From Candolleomyces eurysporus (Eukaryota; Basidiomycota; Agaricomycetes; Agaricales; Psathyrellaceae), in NCBI GenBank assembly GCA_027579435.1, contig JANBPK010001202.1, positions 1 through 64,000 on the forward strand: a DNA stretch of 64,000 bases, in the 5' to 3' direction. This document shows positions 57,824 to 64,000 of the stretch, in pieces. The translations under genes were made by a program, and so were the position numbers. Under the pieces are notes generated by a model. That model made no database searches and was not told the DNA's origin. It saw nothing but the letters and a program-made list of their open reading frames with translations. Each line of letters starts with the position of its first letter. Position 1 is the first letter of the stretch.

Positions 57824-60800
57824 TCACACACGATAACAAGACAACTCCACCTTCTTCAAAAGACCTTTAAGCGTCCCACTCGTCCTGTTGCAATTATCCT
57901 TCAACCACACCTCCATATCCTTCCTCACCGCCCCCAGTTCTTCGCAAAGAGGCAACTCGCCTGTGGGTCGGACGAGCTGAGGGTTAAGCAGGATGTCAAA
58001 CAACCTATTCCAAATATCCGCCTGCCAATACCTCTTGAACGGCGTCCCAACCTTGAAGCGAGCATCGCCGTTCTCATCCCTCGTCTGCGCGATCACACTT
58101 GTCCCCATATACTTCCCAAACAGCATGCAATAAATAATGCCCGCGAGACCGTAGTAGTCTGTCTGGTACGTCCACGACCTGCCTTGCTGGATCTCAAAGC
58201 AGTCGCGTTCGTCCGGAGGCCAATCCGCTAGGAACTGCTGTCCTGGAGGGAAAAGCCGCGTGTCGATCATCCGCCCAAAATCGATGACTTTAAGCCCTTT
58301 ACAGCTCCACCCTCCATCGCCTGAGGGTTCGTACTGTGCAGACCACGCTGATGCTCCTCCTGGTACGTCCTCCAGACGCAAAAGGCAGTTGTCGATCTTG
58401 AGATCACCGTGGACGAAGCCGATACCGTGCATCCCTTCGAGCAATCGTAAAAGTTCTATGGAGAAGAACATGACAAGCAGCTCGTCCAGGCATGCACCGG
58501 CCTGAGAGACACCAGCCGAGGCGGCATTGTTGACGATATCAAGCAGCATGCCTTGAGGGCAGTAATCCAACACGAGGAAGCTCTCGTCGCTGAATGCGTA
58601 CAACGCGTGTGGCAACACGACAGACCGGCGCAGAGTGGGTACTAGCGCAGAATGTAGTCTCCGAAGGATGTGGTACTCCCAGAGATTGCGAGGCTTGACG
58701 ATCTTGATGGCGACCATAGAAGCGTTCTCTTCGTCGTCGTCGTCGAGGTCCTCCAGATCGCTGTCTTCGTCTTCGTCGTCGCCGCCAATGCGAACACCCA
58801 GGTCCCGAGCTTTGTACACGCAGCCGAATCCTCCTTCGCCGAGTTTTTCAGAGATTTGGAATCGGTTGCCGTTCAGCGACAAGGGGAAGATGTCTCCCCC
58901 AGAACTGGCCTTGCGTGTTTTCTTGAACACCTTCTGCAGCTGTTCAAGAGTTCCAGCGGGACGATCACGGAGGTCGTAGAAGTGGGGATCGGTCGGTATC
59001 CGGGATAGTAGCGTTGAGAGGATTGGGGCTTCGAAGGGATTGCATGGATTAGCGGGTCGGAATTTAGATGTCAGGGTAAGAGTGTCCACGAGGCTCAATC
59101 CACCGGTCCTCTCCTCAACTGCCATTGGGTGGTGCTCCTCCGCAACAGCATCGGCTTCATCGGCTTCCTCTTCCTCATCGACCTCTTCGATGCTGTTCTC
59201 CTGCAGCTCAGCCGCCAAGCGCTCAGCATCGGCTGCTGCCATGATCTGATCCCGGACGAAGTGTTGGAGGACTTTGCTCTTCGGCGATCCTTCTCCTTCC
59301 AGAGGTCGACCATACCTCTCGCTCGGAGTCTGACCATTAGTGCTGGTCGTAAACTCAAAGGTCCTCTCCGTGATCGGCGTCATGACATTGAACTGCCCAA
59401 ACCTGCCGCCGAGAGGCATATCTCTTTGGAAGGAAGGCTGATCATCGTAGTCGTTGGGGAGGTGCTCCGGAGCCAGTGGAGTCTCATAATGCTCGAGCTG
59501 TTCCTCCTCTTCGTAATAATCCTCCTCCTCTTCCTCGTACTGCTCTTCGTCCTCCACATGCCCCGCTGGCTCATAGACCTGATCCTCGGGATCCACTATT
59601 TCTGTCGGCTCCTCATTTAGAGGAGCTGGTGGAGGTTGCTGCTGTAATGCTGGTGTTATCGGCTGATCCATAAACGGCGTAAAGGCAGGCTGAGGCCTGC
59701 TCCCGAAAGGCGTGAACGCAGGCGTTTTATCGGTGAAGGGCGTGAATACGGAAGGAGTTGGTGTTTTGGGCGTGAAGGCACTTGTCGGTCGGAAAGCGTT
59801 TTCATTTTGCTCCGGAGGCCGACTGAAAACCTTGAATGGGGTCTTATTCTCATCCACAAAGGGAGTGAACGCAGGACCAAGGTCAACCTTGCCAGTAGGG
59901 ATGTCGTGTTGTGATTTCGCTCTCTCGTGGTTGGACATTGGTTTCGCTTTCGGAGTAGGTTTGCCATGATCGTCCGTGAAGACGTCCCTCAGAGGGGCAA
60001 GAGGGATATTGCCAGATTGAGGAGGGTTGAAAACTTTGGAAAACACAGGCTGGTTCTGAGGGTCGTCAGTGGCGTCCTTTGGCCTGAATGCGCTAAAAGA
60101 CGGAGTGGCTACATCCTTGACACCGAGCACATTTCGAGGAGTAATAAAAGGAGTCTTGTTTTGGTCCTCGACGAATACGCTGAACTGTGAGGCAAAAAGT
60201 CAGCATAGCTAGTATGAGATCTTGAGTGGCTCACCTTCGGTGCTGGTGTAGTGCGACTTGACTGGGCGTTTTCGTCCACGAAAGGCCTGAAAGCTATACA
60301 AACGAATAAGCTTTGATTCTCTCCGAACGAGGATGCGCTTACCACTTCCAGGCGTCTTTCCCATCACAGAATTCTCATTCTCTTTCGAGAAAGCTGGCCG
60401 AGGAGCAACCAGGGGAGTCACCGGTTCTATCTTCTTCAATGGGGCGTGCTTGCTTCCAGGAGCATCGAATCTGTTCGTCCTGTCCGGCGAATTGTACATG
60501 CCAAATACATCTGCCAACGCTTCCTTCGTGTTGATAGTCACAGTCGGCTCAGCGCCCCCAAATGTGCTCCTCCTTCTCGACATCCGTGATGTTGATTTTT
60601 GGTTGTCATCGTTGAAGTCCACTGGTGCTAACGAGCCCGATGAAGACGTTGAAGGGAATGCCGGCAGCTCTGAAGATGGCGGCGGAGCCCATTTCTTTCC
60701 GAACAGTCCCATAGATCGCGCCCTTGCCTCTTGGATACTGTATTCCACCCCTTCCTCTGTGAAGAGCAGCCCCATATTGAACCGAAGCTTTTCTGGCCGC

Positions 60801-61561
60801 TTTCCAGGCGGCGGAGGCGCCAGCATCAGAGCATATCGCGAAGCAGCGGTGGAATTGAAGGAGACAATGTTGGCCGATGTTGTGGATTGAGCGGATGTTG
60901 AAGCAACAGAGGAAGTGGAAGCGGTTCTTCCTAGCTGCCTNCCCCGACGGTTGGGATATTGAAGCCTTCTGTTTACAACGCGACTGAAAATCGCGGTACC
61001 TTGTCTTCAAGCGTTCCAGCGGTCGGACCTGGCGTTCGATCCCCTTGAGATAGATCTTGTCCGCTTCACTAGCCCTGCGCGAGACAACGTTGGAATTCAA
61101 AAAACTGATACAATATGTAACACTCACTTTCCATCGTGCTCCAGCAAATTGGCATAGTCCTCGTACAGCGCTGCATACGACGTTCCAATATCATTCGCAA
61201 GCAAAAATGCAAAGACGCTGATCGCCCCAGCTCTATCCAGCTGCCTAGCATATAACGCCCACATCTTGAGATACCTCAAGTCATTCTTATACATTGGGTC
61301 CTGTTTAAACTGGCCCGTCGCTTCCTTCAACAGCTCCTTCAACCCGGATTTTGGGTCCTTGTCCCCGTAGTTCTTGATTGTCCATTGGATGAATTGGTGG
61401 TATGCAGCGAGGGGGTCATCGTCTTCGTTCAGAGCCTTGGCCAGCTTTGACCGGAGCTTCTGGCGTTGCTTTTCTCTATCTGCCATACTTGAAGAGGGTT
61501 CGGATGTGCGCTGGGACATGATACATGAAGGGTCGTCCTCGTTGTGTACGGCGTCGAACAA
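57824..61561 (-). CDS. BUB1: Mitotic checkpoint kinase BUB1/MAD3 (MadBub)
   Basis: About five exons and 1,150 aa. The N-terminal Mad3/Bub1 TPR-like domain reads 'PLAAYHQFIQWTIKNYGDKD', 'YLKMWALYARQLDRAGAISV' and 'SYAALYEDYANLLEHDGK'. Then 'LLFTEEGVEYSIQEARARSM' precedes a KEN box (60385-60377) and a string of F-x-P/V-F-x-D/E motifs between 60291 and 59663. Acidic low-complexity linkers lead to a C-terminal kinase: 'EKLGEGGFGCVYKARDLG', 'VAIKIVKPRNLWEYHILRRL', 'FVHGDLKIDNCLL' and 'VIDFGRMID', with Lys, Asp and DFG present, so it should be active. It works at kinetochores in the spindle checkpoint. A single N (60941) breaks the frame; leaving it out restores it. Either ATG at 61561 or the in-frame one at 61519 could start. 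Confidence 0.9.
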
Positions 61562-61864
61562 CGAGGTTCGAGTTCAGGACTCAATTTGGCTCTGTTTACC
61601 GCCGGCTCAACGCGTCGCGTCACACAGCACGTGATCAAGCGAGGCGCGTCAAATCGCGCCTAGTCGCGATGCTCGATAATGGCTGTCGAGAACGGCGCCC
61701 ACACTCCAAACAGCAACGTTGTCGACGTCGCATTCCACTCCGATCCCGCCCATCTCTTATCGGCCGCTCACGTTGTGAATCGACACCAGCACAGCGCCAT
61801 CACGGATCGATGCAGTGGGAACGTGAGTAAGTAATCGTCGTCACAGTTGTCACCTTGCTCTCTT
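61562..61864. other. Divergent promoter region, BUB1 and F-box gene
   Basis: About 300 bp between divergent start codons, likely a shared promoter. It contains several CGCGTC/GACGCG words (for example GCGTCGCGTC, about 61609), which include the MluI-cell-cycle-box-like core ACGCG; this would suit a mitotic gene but is only suggestive. Confidence 0.4.
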
Positions 61865-63631
61865 ATGGACACCCATCTCTCACAGTTCTACGGTACCAAC
61901 CATGTACCCTCTGACACAGAACTTCTCGAAATCGAGAAATTGCTCGCACCACACAACGCTAGGCTATCGCAGCTGCAAAAGGACCTCGAGCAAGCTGAAG
62001 CCAAAATCGCCAGGCTGAAGAAAGAGCAGGAAGACATTCTGAAGGTCATCAAGCCCCTCAAATCTCTTTCTTCTCTCATTCGCCGCTTCCCTCGAGAGGT
62101 CATGGAACTCATTTTCACGTATTCTATACCGGCTCCGGCCCCTGGAACATTTACCTACGACGTCTGCCATGGACCACTGGTCTTGCTGAGGGTGTGCAAG
62201 ATGTGGAGGGATATAGCGTTGAACACGCCACAGTTGTGGACATCGGTGGTACCGATGGCTCCTTTTCACCTGCTGCATTCACATGGAACCACTTCGGACG
62301 CCAAAAGGGCAGCGTTGGCACTTGAGCAGCTCGACCAATGGCTCGGACGCTCCAAAAACTACCCCCTTTCGATTTCTCTATATGGACCTTCACCGTCAAC
62401 AGTCCGATGGGATAGAGGACACACCATGCGAGACCTCGCCTCCACGCTTCTGACTCATTCACGCCGATGGGAATCCGTTAATTTTGATGCACCCCGCTGG
62501 CAGCCCGTCCACTTCATCGACGTCGTTGCCGAATCTTTACCCGCCCTTAAGCGTCTGCGATTGTCCGCAAGCTACCTATTATTAGCCTACCAGCAACGGG
62601 TTCATTTCAATGGCTTACTTACGGCTCCCAACCTGAAGGAACTGCAGATCGAAGCGCCTCGTCTATATTTCCCTTTGTCAAAGCTGCCCGTCAACTGGAC
62701 CAATCTCACCCACCTATACCTTGGCGGTGGTGATAAGTTCCGCCTAGATCGATCATCACAGGACAGCCAGCTCACGGCCCCCGAGATGCTGCCTATTATC
62801 AAGCAATGCCAGAAGCTACGAATTCTATCCCTTCTCCTCATCTCTGCTCCCAATCCACTACCGGAGTCGGAGACCCAAATTACCTTGTCGAATTTGGAGG
62901 CCCTTAATGTAACTGGGTGTAGATCGCAGATACACTATTTACTGCGATCAATCATGACGCCGCGTATCCGGGAGATACATTATCAGCCTTTCTTCCCACC
63001 AGTTCAAGTGTCCCCATTCACCCTCACACTTCCCCTGACTTCATTCCTCCAACGATACGGAAATCCGACTGAAGTTCTATCATTCAATCTGCCCTCCGTA
63101 TCAAGAGAAGATCTGCAATCATGGTTGGAGTGTACGCCGGCTCTGAAGCAGCTCAATCTCGGACAAGAATTCCAAATCGCACCCCCTCCTCCTCCCCTGA
63201 CTTCTTCAGCACTACTCGACTTCGAATGCGCATTCGATGATTCTTGTATCAGTTTGTTAACACCTAAGCAAGATCAACCATACTTTTGTCCAAACCTCAA
63301 GATATTCCGATGTTCCATGAAACCCCGCGTCTCGGGAGACGCCATCCTCGCGTTCCTCGCGGCCAGGACCGATCCTTTGTTGGTAGGCGATGGCGGGATC
63401 ATCGAAGAGGTCTCAATCCATGATCTTCCGTACGATTCTCCGCTCGGGGACTGGACTGAAGCAGAGGAAGAGAGGCTCAAACCGATACGAGAGGCAGGCG
63501 TTCGACTTTCGTTCATGAAAACGTTTTATTACCAGTCCAAACTGGCACCTGCTCTCGCCAGTGAGCCGCCTCCGGGTACTTGTGTCTCTGGGTTTGGAAC
63601 GGGATATGGAGTTGATTTTAACCTCTTTTGA
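61865..63631 (+). CDS. F-box protein with N-terminal coiled coil and LRR-like region
   Basis: Intronless, 588 aa from the ATG at 61865. Residues 20-70 form a coiled coil ('NARLSQLQKDLEQAEAKIAR'). An F-box-like motif follows: 'SSLIRRFPREVMELIFTYSI' with 'LLRVCKMWRDIALNTPQLWT'. The rest has irregular leucine-rich repeats ('LPALKRLRLSASYLLL', 'APNLKELQIEAPRLYFPLSK', 'NLTHLYLGGG', 'LSNLEALNVTGC'). This architecture is highly expanded in Agaricomycetes; members are thought to be substrate adaptors of SCF ubiquitin ligases, with the target unknown. It is divergent from the BUB1-like gene. Confidence 0.85.
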   Translation: MDTHLSQFYGTNHVPSDTELLEIEKLLAPHNARLSQLQKDLEQAEAKIARLKKEQEDILKVIKPLKSLSSLIRRFPREVMELIFTYSIPAPAPGTFTYDVCHGPLVLLRVCKMWRDIALNTPQLWTSVVPMAPFHLLHSHGTTSDAKRAALALEQLDQWLGRSKNYPLSISLYGPSPSTVRWDRGHTMRDLASTLLTHSRRWESVNFDAPRWQPVHFIDVVAESLPALKRLRLSASYLLLAYQQRVHFNGLLTAPNLKELQIEAPRLYFPLSKLPVNWTNLTHLYLGGGDKFRLDRSSQDSQLTAPEMLPIIKQCQKLRILSLLLISAPNPLPESETQITLSNLEALNVTGCRSQIHYLLRSIMTPRIREIHYQPFFPPVQVSPFTLTLPLTSFLQRYGNPTEVLSFNLPSVSREDLQSWLECTPALKQLNLGQEFQIAPPPPPLTSSALLDFECAFDDSCISLLTPKQDQPYFCPNLKIFRCSMKPRVSGDAILAFLAARTDPLLVGDGGIIEEVSIHDLPYDSPLGDWTEAEEERLKPIREAGVRLSFMKTFYYQSKLAPALASEPPPGTCVSGFGTGYGVDFNLF

Positions 63632-63745
63632 ATTGAGTGTGGAGAACATGTATGTACTGTGCAAAGTCTGTTTTCTCACACCGAGCCGCTCCGGTGGGAC
63701 TGGGAATCAATAAAGTCGATATGGATTTGAGCCTCTCTTTTCTTT
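63632..63745. other. Convergent 3' spacer
   Basis: Short spacer containing AATAAA at about 63707, a likely polyadenylation signal of the F-box gene. Confidence 0.5.
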
Positions 63746-64000
63746 CTATCTAAATTTACAACCCTCACGCTCGATGTCGAGAGCCTGTGAGCTTAAGCCC
63801 GAAGGTTGAGGATGCGTTAGCTCTACCCCAGAGAACCAGCACAAGAGACTCTTCTCCCTGTGCAGTCTGGCAATCCAAAGAATTCCGTGCATTCTGGCAC
63901 GAGGAAAGATGCTTTGAATTTTCGCCATAGTATCCTCGTCGCTGCCAGTCTCCAAATAATCCTCATTCCCGACGACGTGCTTGAAGAGACGGCTACTGCG
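63746..64000 (-). CDS. 3' end of an unknown gene, cut by the right edge
   Basis: A minus-strand frame open from the window edge for 84 codons to a stop at 63746. It contains 'LFKHVVGNEDYLETGSDEDT' and 'KIQSIFPRARMHGILWIARL', then a hydrophobic patch and a Ser/Gln-rich end. No family is recognised. It could be the last exon of a longer gene or a chance frame. Confidence 0.35.
   Translation of the reverse strand, partial: RSSRLFKHVVGNEDYLETGSDEDTMAKIQSIFPRARMHGILWIARLHREKSLLCWFSGVELTHPQPSGLSSQALDIEREGCKFR

Overview
The window is nuclear DNA from a filamentous basidiomycete, most likely an Agaricomycete mushroom-forming fungus. The evidence is the high density of 50-60 bp GT-AG introns, closely packed genes on both strands, proteins with basidiomycete-type architecture (GPI-anchored Ser/Thr-rich secreted protein, 251-aa GNAT enzymes, F-box protein with N-terminal coiled coil, NACHT NTPases), and core eukaryotic genes. 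I found no tRNA or rRNA gene, no CRISPR array, no intact transposon and no bacterial-type operon. Gene models were built by joining exons by eye at splice sites that keep the frame and the family alignment.

Layout, left to right. 1-38: 5' end of a minus-strand gene running off the left edge. 1.8-6.3 kb: FRA10AC1-like protein (+), mitochondrial complex I assembly methyltransferase NDUFAF7 (-), ribosome anti-association factor eIF6/TIF6 (+). 6.5-9.3 kb: 944-aa Ser/Pro-rich protein (-). 9.6-13.5 kb: a 1.6-kb tandem duplication carrying two GNAT acetyltransferases and an inverted, decayed third copy. 13.9-17.2 kb: a Met/Gly-rich protein (-) and a coiled-coil protein (+). 17.7-23.1 kb: intracellular alpha-amylase (+), tail to tail with an MFS sugar transporter (-). 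23.1-28.4 kb: a 5.3-kb gene-poor stretch. 28.4-37.6 kb: GPI-anchored secreted protein, TDP2-like phosphatase/nuclease, protein disulfide isomerase, SQT1/AAMP WD40 protein and ATG15 lipase. 38.7-48.4 kb: a small complex I 9.5-kDa subunit, SNU66/SART1, RNase H2 catalytic subunit, RPB9 and ataxin-2/PBP1. 49.3-57.4 kb: a NACHT/NLR-like cluster with two full copies, one 5'-truncated copy and older remnants, built by segmental duplication that also copied the ataxin-2 3' flank. 57.8-64 kb: BUB1/MAD3-type checkpoint kinase, F-box protein and a partial gene at the right edge.

Most genes are housekeeping: ribosome biogenesis (TIF6, SQT1), splicing (FRA10AC1, SNU66), transcription (RPB9), complex I (NDUFAF7 and the 9.5-kDa subunit), autophagy (ATG15), ER folding (PDI), mitosis (BUB1). 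The variable parts are the GNAT duplication and the NACHT cluster; the latter is the best candidate for an under-described system (fungal NLR-like innate immunity or non-self recognition). The BUB1-like protein carries a striking run of ABBA-like F-x-P-F-x-D motifs next to a KEN box.

Caution: the assembly has 17 isolated single N bases, nearly all beside homopolymers. In seven of the eight that fall in coding exons, dropping the N restores the frame, so apparent frameshifts there are probably consensus artefacts, not mutations.
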